NCBI RefSeq assembly: GCF_030690045.1
Contig: NZ_JAUYHK010000016.1
Coordinates: 620,001 to 684,000 of the forward strand
Direction: 5' to 3'
Length of the DNA stretch: 64,000 bases
Origin: Thalassospira sp.
GTDB taxonomy: Bacteria > Pseudomonadota > Alphaproteobacteria > Rhodospirillales > Thalassospiraceae
A program made the position numbers and the translations under genes. A model generated the notes under the pieces. The model ran no database searches. It saw only the letters and a list, made by a program, of their open reading frames with translations, and was not told the DNA's origin. Every line of letters begins with the position of its first letter. Within the stretch, counting starts at the first letter, position 1. Below are positions 35,127 through 44,243 of this stretch, in pieces.

Positions 35127-35273
35127 GTCTGGAATAATTTCAATTATGGCGTTTCGGGCATTTTAACCGGCGGCGCGATCATTTCCAGCTTTTGTTTATC
35201 CCTATAGTTTCGCGATCCGCCCCGTTACCGCGGGCAGGAAAAGGGATACAAGAAACATTGGAGATTTAGGGAT

Positions 35274-36608
35274 ATGACGACCAAAGACAGGCTCGGCCTG
35301 ATTCTGAGCGGCGCATCGGATGCCGGGCGGGATCATTACGAAACCGCACTGACGCAATTTCAATGCTATATCGGCGATCCGGTGGCAAGTGTCGATGCGG
35401 CGATCAAAACCGATCCCGGTTTTGTAATGGCCCATGTGTTAAAAGCCTATTTGCATTTGATGGGAACGGAACCGGCGGCCTTGCCGGTGGCGCGAGCCTG
35501 TCTGGCAGACGCACTGAAAGGCGACGCCACCCCGCGCGAATGCGGCCATATTGCCGCGATTGATCATCTGATCGCCGGGCGCTGGCATGCGGCTTCGCGG
35601 GTTCTCGAAGACATCGCCATCAACAATCCATCGGATATCCTCGCTCTTCAGGTCGGGCATCTGATTGATTTCTTTACCGGACGCTCACGGCTGTTGCGCG
35701 ACCGGATCGCACGCGCCATCGGGTCCTGGGATGATACCATGCCGGGTTATCATGTGATGCTCGGCATGTATGCCTTTGGCCTTGAGGAAACCGGCCATTA
35801 TGGCCGGGCCGAAGCAATTGGCCGCAAGGGGGTGGAACTCAATCCGCGCGATGGCTGGGCCCAACATGCGGTGGCCCATGTGATGGAAATGCAGGGCAGG
35901 ACCCGCGATGGCATTGCCTGGATGACGGATAATGCGGATTCCTGGTCGCAAGACAGCTTTTTCTCGGTGCATAACTGGTGGCATCTGGCGCTGTATCATC
36001 TGGAAAACGAAGATATCAATGCCGTGCTGGACCTGTATGACGGGCCGATCAATGGCGGAAAATCCGGCGTGATTATGGAAATGATCGACGCATCCGCCCT
36101 GTTATGGCGGTTGCATTTGCGCGGGATTGATGTCGGGGATCGCTGGCAGGATCTGGTGGCGAAATGGGAACCGGTGGCAACAGCAGGCAATTATGCCTTT
36201 AATGACCTGCATGCGGCGATGGCCTGTGTCGGGGCAGGCAAAACCGGTCTGGCCGACAGCATTCTGGACGCACAGGAAGGGGCGATGCGGCGCAAGGATG
36301 ACAATGCCCGCTTTACCGGCGATGTCGGCAATGCCCTGACAAAGGGTGTTCTGGCCTTTGGGACAGGGGATTATGCCCGCACCATCGAATTGCTGCGTCC
36401 GGTCCGCGATAGTGCCCACCAGTTTGGCGGCAGCCACGCCCAGCGCGATATCATCGATCTGACCCTGATCGAGGCATCGTTGCGCGGGGGCAATCAAAAC
36501 CTTGCCCGGGCGCTGGCCTCCGAACGGCGCGAAAACCGACCCGAAAGCCCGCTATCCTTGCTGTTTGCCCGCCGGGCCGAGGCAGCAGGCCATTACAAGG
36601 CAGCCTAG
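35274..36608 (+). CDS. TTC38-like tetratricopeptide repeat protein
   Basis: This 444-residue cytoplasmic protein, with no signal peptide, is built of degenerate TPR-like helical pairs. It resembles the TTC38 family found in bacteria and eukaryotes. Visible segments include VMAHVLKAYLHLMGTEPAAL, GHYGRAEAIGRKGVELNPRDGWAQHAVAHVME, then SVHNWWHLALYHLE. Molecular function of the family is unknown. ATG 35274 is preceded by GAGATTTAGGGAT. The divergent AraC-type gene may be its regulator. It ends at a bidirectional terminator shared with the iron transporter operon. Confidence 0.72.
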   Translation: MTTKDRLGLILSGASDAGRDHYETALTQFQCYIGDPVASVDAAIKTDPGFVMAHVLKAYLHLMGTEPAALPVARACLADALKGDATPRECGHIAAIDHLIAGRWHAASRVLEDIAINNPSDILALQVGHLIDFFTGRSRLLRDRIARAIGSWDDTMPGYHVMLGMYAFGLEETGHYGRAEAIGRKGVELNPRDGWAQHAVAHVMEMQGRTRDGIAWMTDNADSWSQDSFFSVHNWWHLALYHLENEDINAVLDLYDGPINGGKSGVIMEMIDASALLWRLHLRGIDVGDRWQDLVAKWEPVATAGNYAFNDLHAAMACVGAGKTGLADSILDAQEGAMRRKDDNARFTGDVGNALTKGVLAFGTGDYARTIELLRPVRDSAHQFGGSHAQRDIIDLTLIEASLRGGNQNLARALASERRENRPESPLSLLFARRAEAAGHYKAA

Positions 36609-36619
36609 GATCAAAAGCA

Positions 36620-36649
36620 TCAGGCCGGTTCAAGGAAGAACCGGCCTGA
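36620..36649. terminator. bidirectional terminator between the TTC38-like gene and the FecE-like gene
   Basis: TCAGGCCGGTTC and GAACCGGCCTGA form a perfect 12-bp stem with a 6-base loop. AATTTC follows on the right and TTTTGA (minus-strand reading) on the left, so it serves both convergent transcripts. Confidence 0.8.
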
Positions 36650-36673
36650 ATTTCAGGCAGTTCTGAATAACCG

Positions 36674-37474
36674 TCAGGCACAAGCGGCAAAGTCTTCGAC
36701 CGACATGGCGGCATGGTCGTGGATCGGTCCGTCGATGACAACATGGCTGTTGCCAAACGAACAACGTTCGATCCGCGCATTCACCCGATACACATCGCGC
36801 AGCAAATCCTGCGTGATGATGTCATGGGTCGCCCCGCAGGCGATCATGCGGCCATCGACCACCACCATGACATTCTGGCAATAGCGCAGGGCATGGTTCA
36901 AATCATGCAAGGCAATCAGCACGGCCATATTGCGTCGCGTCGCCAGTTCGCGCATGAAAGACAGCACGTCAATCTGGCGATGCAGGTCAAGGGCGGATGT
37001 CGGTTCATCCATCAACAGGATTTTCGGTTCGCGCACCAGTGCCTGCGCAATTGCCGCCAGTTGCCGTTGCCCGCCCGAAAGCTGCCCCAGATTGCGCCCG
37101 GCGATGTCGGTCATGCGCAAGGCATTCAAAACGGCATCAATCTTTTGCAATTCGCGGCCGGTGACTTTCCACGACGATCCCTGTTTGGCCGCCAGAATGA
37201 CCGATTCATAAACAGTCAGGATCGCCGTTGTCGAGGTATCCTGCGGCAAATAACAGATGGCGTTTTCTGCGGCCTGGGCGGCGGCGGACAGGTGAATCAC
37301 ACCCGGTCCCTTGACCAGTCCGGCAATGCGTTTGAACAGGCTGGATTTCCCGGCGGCATTGGGGCCGATAACGGCGGTCAGTTCGCCACCGCGCAGAACA
37401 GGGGTCGATACCCCCGACACCACATCGGTATCGCCATACCGAACCCCGATATTTTCAAGCTGTAAACTGGTCAT
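36674..37474 (-). CDS. FecE-type ABC transporter ATPase (iron/siderophore import)
   Basis: This 266-residue nucleotide-binding subunit has Walker A GPNAAGKSS near 36-44, signature LSGGQRQL near 138, Walker B ILLMDEPTSALD and the H-loop IALHDLNHAL. Sequence and neighbours place it in the iron-chelate (FecCDE/FhuC) family. Its ATG overlaps the stop of the permease gene by four bases. It is the last gene of a binding protein, permease, ATPase operon. Confidence 0.9.
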   Translation of the reverse strand: MTSLQLENIGVRYGDTDVVSGVSTPVLRGGELTAVIGPNAAGKSSLFKRIAGLVKGPGVIHLSAAAQAAENAICYLPQDTSTTAILTVYESVILAAKQGSSWKVTGRELQKIDAVLNALRMTDIAGRNLGQLSGGQRQLAAIAQALVREPKILLMDEPTSALDLHRQIDVLSFMRELATRRNMAVLIALHDLNHALRYCQNVMVVVDGRMIACGATHDIITQDLLRDVYRVNARIERCSFGNSHVVIDGPIHDHAAMSVEDFAACA

Positions 37475-38535
37475 GACCGTCTCCGGGTGGCGAAAATCAG
37501 CGAAAAGAAAAACGGCACCCCGACCAATGCGGTAATCACACCAATCGGCAGGATAGCACCGGGGACAAGGGTTTTGCTTAGCACCGATGTTGCCGACAGC
37601 ATCACAGCCCCGGCCAGAATCGAGGCCGGCAGGAAGAACCGCTGATCTTCGCCGACCAGCATGCGGGCAATATGCGGCCCGACAAGTCCGACAAAGCCGA
37701 TGGTGCCGACAAAGGAGACCGGAATGGCCGCCAGCAAACTGACCAGCAACATGGTTTCCAGCCGGACTTTCTGCACCCGGACCCCGAAACTCGCCGCCTT
37801 TTCATCGCCCAGACGAAGGGCGGTCAGCGCCCATGCCCGCCGGGCAAACAAAGGCACGGCAATGACAACGGCCAGTGCGGTAACGGCAACCTTGGTCCAG
37901 GTCGCCTTGACCAGACTGCCCATTGTCCAGAACACCACGGCGGCCAGCGCCTGTTCGGTGGCAAGATATTGCAGCAGGGCCAGCAGGGCATTGAAGGTAA
38001 ACACCATCGCAATACCCAGCAAGACGATGGTTTCCACCGTCACCCCGCGCAGGCGGCTGAAAAAATGAATCAGCAGGGCCGCCCCCATCGCCATCAGAAA
38101 GGCATTCAGCGGAATGATGAATTCGACAAAGGCCGGAATGATCGACACACCCAGCACCAGCGCCAGCGCCGCGCCAAATCCGGCGGCAGCCGATATACCC
38201 AGCGTAAAGGGACTGGCCAGCGGGTTGGCAAGGATGGTTTGCATCTGGGCGCCTGCGGTGGACAGGGCCGCCCCGACAATCACCGCCATCAGGGCGATGG
38301 GCATGCGAATGTCCCAGATCACAACCCGCATCTGATGGGGGACGCTATCGGGCACAAACAGGGCACGCAAAACGTCCGTCAGCGGATAATTGGCCGGGCC
38401 GGTGGCAAGATCGACCGCCATTGACAAAAACAGGATGGATGACAATCCGGCAACGATCAGAAGACGGCGCAAGGAGCGTGCACGATACTGCACGCTCCCC
38501 AGAACCACCGCATCCTGTCTGGTGACAAGGCTCAT
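37471..38535 (-). CDS. FecCD-type ABC transporter permease
   Basis: This 354-residue integral membrane protein has about ten hydrophobic helices. Family signatures include the GAALSTAGAQMQTILANPLASPFTLG block and GTIGFVGLVGPHIARML. A single permease gene means the importer probably works as a homodimer. It overlaps the ATPase gene and starts four bases after the binding-protein stop. The substrate is an iron chelate, heme or possibly cobalamin by family; the Fur-like site upstream of the operon favours iron. Confidence 0.9.
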   Translation of the reverse strand: MSLVTRQDAVVLGSVQYRARSLRRLLIVAGLSSILFLSMAVDLATGPANYPLTDVLRALFVPDSVPHQMRVVIWDIRMPIALMAVIVGAALSTAGAQMQTILANPLASPFTLGISAAAGFGAALALVLGVSIIPAFVEFIIPLNAFLMAMGAALLIHFFSRLRGVTVETIVLLGIAMVFTFNALLALLQYLATEQALAAVVFWTMGSLVKATWTKVAVTALAVVIAVPLFARRAWALTALRLGDEKAASFGVRVQKVRLETMLLVSLLAAIPVSFVGTIGFVGLVGPHIARMLVGEDQRFFLPASILAGAVMLSATSVLSKTLVPGAILPIGVITALVGVPFFFSLIFATRRRS

Positions 38536-38538
38536 GGA

Positions 38539-39663
38539 TCAGTCCTCGTCGGTCAACGAGACAAAATATCCCGCGTCATATTCGATTGGCAGGAACCGTT
38601 CATGCAATTCGCGGAACGCGGCCTGCGGGTCCAGATCGGGAAACAGATCGGGATGCAGCCATTTCGCCATTTGCTGTATCACCACAAACTGATAGGGGCT
38701 GTTATAGAACTGGTGCCAGACGGCATGAACCTGTTTGTCTTCAACGGCTTTGACGCCGGTAAAGGCCGGGCGATCCATCAGGGCCGCCAGTTTCTGGCGG
38801 GCAATGGCGCGGTCGGCATTCGGGCCAAGACCGACCCATGCCCCGCCGGGAACAGAGGCTTCCCAGTTTGCGCCGGTGGCGATGATCTGATCGGGGTCCG
38901 ACGCGACAACCTGTTCCGGATTAACAGTGCCAAAGGTGCCCGGAATGATGCTGGCCGCCATATTGATGCCGCCTGCCATTTCCACCATCATGCCGAAATT
39001 CTCGTTGCCAAACGACATGCAGCATTCATCCGAATACCCGGCGGCGCGTTCAACAAACACCACCGGCTTTTCCGGATTTTCGCGGGCAATGACGCTGGTG
39101 ATGGCTTCAATCTGTTCACTGCGGAAATCAATCAGTTCCTGTGCCAGTTCCGGCTTGCCATAAAGCTGACCCAGAATCTTGAGGCTGGGTTCGGTATTGT
39201 GCATCGCGGCTTCGCGGAAATCGATATAGACCAGCGGAATCCCGACAGACGCCAGCTTGGCATCCAGTCCGGCGTCTTCGGTCGCACCGCGCGATTCCAG
39301 ATTCATGATCACGATGCCGGGATTAAGGGCAATCGCCTGTTCAACGTCAAACGTGCCTTCCTTGACCCCGCCAAAGGTCGGGATATTTTCAATTTCCGGA
39401 TATTTGGCGTGATAGACAGCATAGGTTTGCGGATCGAATTTGATCAGGTCGTCGCGCCACCCGACGATGCGGGCAAAAGGATCGTCGCGGTCCAGGGCGG
39501 CAATGCCGTAAATCAGTCGGCCTTCGCCCAGAATGACGTTTTTGACCGGCAGTTCGACTTCGACCTGACGATTTGCGACATCGGTGATCATGACTTTCTC
39601 ACCGGCCAGCGCCATCGTGGAAAACCCCATGACCAGTGCAGCGGTCATGCCCAAAAATTTCAT
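38539..39663 (-). CDS. periplasmic iron-chelate binding protein (FecB/FhuD family)
   Basis: This 374-residue periplasmic protein has a Sec signal peptide ending MALAGE (about residue 21). It has the two-lobed PF01497 architecture: VKNVILGEGRLIYGIAAL in lobe one, VVASDPDQIIATG in lobe two. Cysteines adjacent in SDECCMSFGNE are unusual and could matter for ligand binding. First gene of the operon; GGGGTTCTGGAA lies ahead of its ATG. No TonB receptor gene is next to it, so the cognate outer-membrane receptor is elsewhere. Confidence 0.85.
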   Translation of the reverse strand: MKFLGMTAALVMGFSTMALAGEKVMITDVANRQVEVELPVKNVILGEGRLIYGIAALDRDDPFARIVGWRDDLIKFDPQTYAVYHAKYPEIENIPTFGGVKEGTFDVEQAIALNPGIVIMNLESRGATEDAGLDAKLASVGIPLVYIDFREAAMHNTEPSLKILGQLYGKPELAQELIDFRSEQIEAITSVIARENPEKPVVFVERAAGYSDECCMSFGNENFGMMVEMAGGINMAASIIPGTFGTVNPEQVVASDPDQIIATGANWEASVPGGAWVGLGPNADRAIARQKLAALMDRPAFTGVKAVEDKQVHAVWHQFYNSPYQFVVIQQMAKWLHPDLFPDLDPQAAFRELHERFLPIEYDAGYFVSLTDED

Positions 39664-39699
39664 TTCCAGAACCCCTTTTATGTGTTGCCTGATCTGCGC

Positions 39700-39737
39700 T
39701 TTATCATCTATTAAGAATGCAAATCAATATCTTTCTC
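39700..39737 (-). promoter_or_regulatory. Fur-box-like site over the promoter of the iron ABC operon
   Basis: On the minus strand TTGATT (39722-39727) and GATAAA (39700-39705) are spaced by 16 bp. The 19-mer at 39719-39737 matches the Fur palindrome at 13 of 19 positions by my count and overlaps the -35 element. It could also influence the divergent methyltransferase gene, whose start is 76 bases away. Confidence 0.55.
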
Positions 39738-39812
39738 ATTCATGGCGAAAAAGCCGATGGGAAAAAAACAAAACAATAATCGGGGCGCATCAAACCTGCG
39801 CCGGAGAGAGTG

Positions 39813-40616
39813 ATGAGCAAAATCGACAATTTTGGCCTGCGCGATGAAATCAAGGAATACTGGTCCGGTCGGGCGGCAACATTCGACCTGCAACCGGGTC
39901 ACGAGATTTTTTCGGAAGAAGAACGTGCCGCGTGGCAGGCCCTGATCCGGCGGCATCTGGGGTCCGGGGCCGGACGCACGGCATTGGACCTTGCCAGCGG
40001 CACTGGCGTGATCAGCCATCTGATGGATGATCTGGGCTATCAGGTGACCGGCCTTGACTGGGCGGAACCGATGCTGGAACGCGCACGGGCCAAGGCAAAG
40101 GACCGCAAACGCGATATCCGTTTCATGCTGGGCGATGCCGAAAACACCTATGAACCTGACAATACCTATGACGTGATCATTACCCGGCATCTGGTCTGGA
40201 CGCTGGTGGATCCGGCGGCGGCCTTTGCCGAGTGGTTCCGGGTGCTGAAACCCGGCGGGCAGATATTGCTGATTGACGGCGATTTTGTTTCCGACACCTG
40301 GATTGGCCGCCTGCATAAGGGATTGGTGCGGATGGCCGCAAAGCTGGGAAAATCGAACGGTCTTGATACCGACCAGATGCGCACCCATCGCGATATTCTG
40401 GCGCGGGTGTATTTTTCATCCGGGGCGCGGGCAGGCGATATTGCCGGTCTTTTGACTTCTGCCGGGTTTGATCCGGTCACGGTCGATACTGATCTTCGGG
40501 CGATTCACCGCACCCAGAAACCCCATCTGGGCTGGTTCAAGGGGCTGGAACGTGGCGCACAGCACCGCTATGCGATTTGTGCACAAAAACCGTTGGGAGA
40601 AACGCCCCTTTCATAA
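39813..40616 (+). CDS. class I SAM-dependent methyltransferase
   Basis: This 267-residue Rossmann-fold methyltransferase is of the UbiE/Methyltransf_11 type. SAM motif I is ALDLASGTGVISHLM near 54-68, the acidic loop is VTGLDWAEPMLERA, and the post-motif is the VLKPGGQILLIDGDF strand. Substrate is unknown. It is divergent from the FecBCD-type operon and 193 bases upstream of the Dpp-type permease gene in the same direction, between two Fur-like sites, so it may act on a metallophore or its degradation product. This is inference. I chose ATG 39813 after CCGGAGAGAG. Confidence 0.78.
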   Translation: MSKIDNFGLRDEIKEYWSGRAATFDLQPGHEIFSEEERAAWQALIRRHLGSGAGRTALDLASGTGVISHLMDDLGYQVTGLDWAEPMLERARAKAKDRKRDIRFMLGDAENTYEPDNTYDVIITRHLVWTLVDPAAAFAEWFRVLKPGGQILLIDGDFVSDTWIGRLHKGLVRMAAKLGKSNGLDTDQMRTHRDILARVYFSSGARAGDIAGLLTSAGFDPVTVDTDLRAIHRTQKPHLGWFKGLERGAQHRYAICAQKPLGETPLS

Positions 40617-40701
40617 CGGGGGCGTCTTCCACAAAAATCACACGCAATACGAAAGTTGGATTAAGTTTACACCTTATCTGATTGAATTTCTGTCTTTTTT
40701 G

Positions 40702-40752
40702 ATAAATGAGAATGAAAATCAGTTGTGTTTATATGATGCAACTGAATATAAG
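40702..40752 (+). promoter_or_regulatory. Fur-box-like site and promoter upstream of the Dpp/Nik-type ABC genes
   Basis: The AT-rich interval at 40640-40765 contrasts with its neighbours. The 19-mer at 40702-40720 (with AATGAGAATGAAAATC inside) matches the Fur palindrome at 12 of 19 positions by my count. It is followed by -10-like hexamers TATGAT (40732-40737) and TATAAG (40747-40752, with TTGTGT 18 bp upstream). Confidence 0.5.
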
Positions 40753-40809
40753 TCTCAAAATTAGGTGCTGCGGCTGCCAGCCACAGACGGACGGACAGAA
40801 AGTTCGATC

Positions 40810-41748
40810 ATGGCCTACCGACTTTGGGTGCGACTGACCCATGCCTTGGCGCTGATTGTTTTTATATCGGTTGCCGGTTTTGCGTTGCTGCGGCTGATGC
40901 CCGGCGATTTCGTCGAGATTTTGTTGCTGTCGCAGATGGACGGCACCCTGCCCGATGCGTCGCAGGTGGCACGCTTTGCCGAGGCCAACGGCCTGAATGA
41001 TCCCTTGCCGGTGCAGTATTTCCGCTGGCTGGGTGCCTTGTTTCAGGGCGATATGGGAATTTCGCTGGTCACGCGGGCTCCGGTTATTGATGATATTGTG
41101 CTGCGGATCGGGAAATCGATGACGCTGGCGGTGGCCGGGATGGGGCTGGCCCTGCTGATTGCGATTCCGGCGGGTATTTTATGCGCCCTGTATCCCGGCG
41201 GGCGGATTGACCGGGTCTGTACGACCATGACCGTGATCGGCATGTCGATCCCCAATTTCTGGTATGCACTGTTGCTGGCGCTGTTGTTTTCGCTGGTGCT
41301 GGGCTGGTTGCCCAGCAGCGGGCATGGCACATTGGCGCATGCGGTCTTGCCAACCCTTGTGATTGCAACCTCGATTGCCGGGGTGCTGGCGCGTTATATC
41401 CGCAGCAGCCTGTTGGAAGAACTGACCGAACCCTATATCCGCACCGCCCGCGCCAAGGGGTTGGGCAAAATCCGCACCCTGTTGCATCACGGCGTTCCCA
41501 ATGTCGTGCCGGGTGTTCTGACCCTGACCGGTTTGCAATTCGCCCGGGTGTTTGACGGCATGATCATTGTCGAAACCCTGTTTGCGTGGCCTGGCATTGG
41601 CCGGTTTCTGGTGGAATCGCTGTTGAACCGCGATTATCCGGCCATACAGGGCTGTTTTCTGGTGATTGCCACGGCCTATATTCTGGTCAATCTGGCCGTT
41701 GATGTCGCCATTTCGATCTATGATCCCCGCGCGCGGGAGATTGTGTAA
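40810..41748 (+). CDS. Dpp/NikB-type ABC transporter permease
   Basis: This 312-residue inner-membrane permease of the BPD_transp_1 family has about six helices. The first helix region ends in LLRLMPGDFVEILL, typical for DppB/NikB, and the ATPase-contacting EAA loop is RTARAKGLGKIRTLLHHGVPN. I chose ATG 40810; the frame extends to a GTG at 40765. It overlaps the second permease gene by one base. No DppD/DppF-type ATPase genes are found nearby, although this class needs two such subunits or a homodimer. They must be supplied from elsewhere. Confidence 0.85.
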   Translation: MAYRLWVRLTHALALIVFISVAGFALLRLMPGDFVEILLLSQMDGTLPDASQVARFAEANGLNDPLPVQYFRWLGALFQGDMGISLVTRAPVIDDIVLRIGKSMTLAVAGMGLALLIAIPAGILCALYPGGRIDRVCTTMTVIGMSIPNFWYALLLALLFSLVLGWLPSSGHGTLAHAVLPTLVIATSIAGVLARYIRSSLLEELTEPYIRTARAKGLGKIRTLLHHGVPNVVPGVLTLTGLQFARVFDGMIIVETLFAWPGIGRFLVESLLNRDYPAIQGCFLVIATAYILVNLAVDVAISIYDPRAREIV

Positions 41749-42626
41749 TGGCCCTTGCGCAATCCTTTGCCCTGGGGCCGATATTGGGCCGTTTTGCGCC
41801 GGGTGTGTCGCGGCGGGTCTGGGGGTTGGCCGCTTTTGTGGTGGTGGCGATTGTCGCGGTTCTGATTCTGCCGTTTTTTGCGCCCAATGATCCGTTCCAC
41901 AGCCAGTTTTTGCATCGCCTGCAACCGCCCGGTCTGGATTATCCGCTGGGCACCGATGCGATGGGACGGTGCGTTTTTTCGCGCCTGTTATATGGCGCAC
42001 GCCTGACCACGTTGTCGGCCTTGCTGGTGGTGGCGCTGGCCGCCGGGTTTGGCAGTGCGGTCGGCTGTCTGACCGGGATGTGCGGTGGCTTTATCGACCG
42101 GGTGGTGATGCGGTTCTGCGAAGGTGTTTCGGTGCTGCCGGCTCTTGCGATCTGCATGATTATTTCCGGGGTGTTGGGGCTGGGCTTGCAGGCGGTGATC
42201 ATTGCGCTGGCTGCCGTCCACTGGACCGATTATGCGCGTGTAATGCGCAATGTCGTGATGGTGGAACGCGGTAAAACCTATGTCACTGCCGCCGAGGCTC
42301 TGGGCGTGCCGGGCCATCGCATTGCGATGCGCCATATCCTGCCCAATATTGCCGCCCCCTTGCTGACCCTTGGCACCTATTCGCTGTCATGGGTGATTTT
42401 GTCGTTTGCAGGTCTCAGTTTTCTGGGGCTGGGGGTTGAACCCGGCACACCGGAATGGGGGCGCATGATCGCCGAATCCCGCAGCCATCTTCGTGAATAT
42501 CCCCGGCTTGTTCTGGCGCCGGGGCTGACCATCGTTGGATTTGTCATTGCCATCAACATGCTGGGCGACGTGATCGGGGATCGTTTCCGCGATACACGCG
42601 CCAGCTATTTTCACCCAAAGGACTGA
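41748..42626 (+). CDS. Dpp/NikC-type ABC transporter permease
   Basis: This 292-residue partner permease has an N-terminal cytoplasmic stretch, a helix at about 24-43, the DppC/NikC-type loop HSQFLHRLQPPGLDYPLGTDAMGRCVFSR, then about five further helices. The EAA loop is VTAAEALGVPGHRIAMRHILPN. Together with the preceding gene it would form a heterodimeric channel for peptides, nickel or metallophores. One base separates its stop from the binding-protein start. Confidence 0.85.
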   Translation: MALAQSFALGPILGRFAPGVSRRVWGLAAFVVVAIVAVLILPFFAPNDPFHSQFLHRLQPPGLDYPLGTDAMGRCVFSRLLYGARLTTLSALLVVALAAGFGSAVGCLTGMCGGFIDRVVMRFCEGVSVLPALAICMIISGVLGLGLQAVIIALAAVHWTDYARVMRNVVMVERGKTYVTAAEALGVPGHRIAMRHILPNIAAPLLTLGTYSLSWVILSFAGLSFLGLGVEPGTPEWGRMIAESRSHLREYPRLVLAPGLTIVGFVIAINMLGDVIGDRFRDTRASYFHPKD

Positions 42627-42627
42627 A

Positions 42628-44205
42628 ATGAAAACACGCAATAAAATCCTTACCGGCCTTGTGCTGGCCGTTGCAGTTGCCGTCGGCAGCTTCTTTGCTG
42701 TTCGCAATCTGATGCCCGCCGCCACCGTCGATGCCGAAACCGCGCCGGTTGTTGCATCTGAACCGAAAACCCTTGTCGTCGGCACGATGTGGGAAGCCCT
42801 GCCGCTGTCGATCCAGCCGCGCCGCAGCCGTTTCTTTAATGAAAGCGAAATTCTCGATACGCTGGTCAAGCTGGATTACGACCTGAACCCGGTGCCGGGC
42901 CTTGCCCTGTCATGGGACCGGGTATCACCGACCGTCTGGCATTTCAATCTGCGCGACGGTGTGACCTTCCATGACGGATCGGCCTTTGATGCCGATGCCG
43001 CGAAATATGCGCTGGAACGGGTCATTGCCTTGCTGCCCTATGCCGCCGATCTGTTGAATATCAGCAAGATTACGGTGATTGACGCCAAAACCCTTGAAAT
43101 TGAAACCACCGAACCCTTTGCCGCCCTGCCCAATCAGCTGAGCGACGCGATTACGGTGATGTATGGCAAGGCATCCTTTGATGCCGACGGACAATTTGTC
43201 TCGCCGGTTGGCACCGGGCCGTGGAAATTTGTCGAATATATCGCGCAGGACCGCACCATCGTTGAACGGTTTGACGGCTATTGGGGCGATAAACCGGTCC
43301 TTGACCGGATCGAATATCGCTATATCCCCGACCATAATTCCCGCACCCTCGCCCTTGAGGCCGGAGAAGTCGATTTCGTCGATAATCTGTTGCCCTCCGA
43401 TGTGGCGCGCCTGTCGGCGGATGAAAAATTCAATGTCTATTCCAAACCGATTGCCGGTCTGTATTACGGCGCGATCAATGCCGGTGACAAAAGCGTTCTG
43501 AACGATGTGCGCCTGCGCCGCGCCGTCAATGCCCTGATTGACCGCAACACGGTGGTTGCAGGGGCGCTGGACGGGATTGGCGAACCGGCATGGCAGTTTT
43601 TCGCCCCGCAATTTGACTGGGCGCCAAAAGTCACCCCGCATGCCTTTGATGTCGAAGCCGCCAGTGCGCTTTTGACCGATGCCGGATATGAAAAGATTGA
43701 TGGCACATGGCAAAAAGACGGCGCACCCCTGACCCTGCGCATTCTAAGCTATTCCAGCCGGACAGAAATGCCCGCAATTACCGAAGTCATGGCGACATTG
43801 CTGAAACAGCAGGGTATTGCCACCGATGTTCAGATGTACACATGGGAAGGGATGCTCGATTTCGTCAAACGCGGCGAATATGACATTTCAGTCGTGTTCT
43901 GGACCCCGGAAATGACCGGCCATCCGGATTTGCACCTGAAATCGCAATTCCATTCCAAAGCCGGACTTAACCAGCAATTTTGGGTGAATGCAGAATTCGA
44001 CCAGCTGGTCGATACTGGCCGGACTCTTGATGCCGGTGCCGAACGCGATGCGACATACGGCCGGGCGCTGGAAATCCTGCAACAGGATGCACCGATCATT
44101 CCGCTGGTCCACAAGGTTTATGTGGCCGCATCGGCAAAGGATGTTGCCGGTTTCCGGGTGCATCCGTCGGGCTTTTTCTATGATTTCAAAAACGTTTCCA
44201 GATAA
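42628..44205 (+). CDS. NikA/DppA-type periplasmic binding protein
   Basis: This 525-residue solute-binding protein (SBP_bac_5) has a signal sequence or N-terminal anchor at about 7-25 (LTGLVLAVAVAVGSFFAV). Family blocks include the DTLVKLDYDLNPVPGLALSW region, WHFNLRDGVTFHDGSAFDA and VGTGPWKFVEY. It is closer in appearance to NikA-like proteins than to DppA, which with the Fur-like site upstream suggests a metal complex or metallophore rather than dipeptides. The ligand cannot be decided from sequence. Confidence 0.83.
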   Translation: MKTRNKILTGLVLAVAVAVGSFFAVRNLMPAATVDAETAPVVASEPKTLVVGTMWEALPLSIQPRRSRFFNESEILDTLVKLDYDLNPVPGLALSWDRVSPTVWHFNLRDGVTFHDGSAFDADAAKYALERVIALLPYAADLLNISKITVIDAKTLEIETTEPFAALPNQLSDAITVMYGKASFDADGQFVSPVGTGPWKFVEYIAQDRTIVERFDGYWGDKPVLDRIEYRYIPDHNSRTLALEAGEVDFVDNLLPSDVARLSADEKFNVYSKPIAGLYYGAINAGDKSVLNDVRLRRAVNALIDRNTVVAGALDGIGEPAWQFFAPQFDWAPKVTPHAFDVEAASALLTDAGYEKIDGTWQKDGAPLTLRILSYSSRTEMPAITEVMATLLKQQGIATDVQMYTWEGMLDFVKRGEYDISVVFWTPEMTGHPDLHLKSQFHSKAGLNQQFWVNAEFDQLVDTGRTLDAGAERDATYGRALEILQQDAPIIPLVHKVYVAASAKDVAGFRVHPSGFFYDFKNVSR

Positions 44206-44243
44206 CGGAAACCTGTGCTCTGGCCGGATGATTCCGGCCAGAC

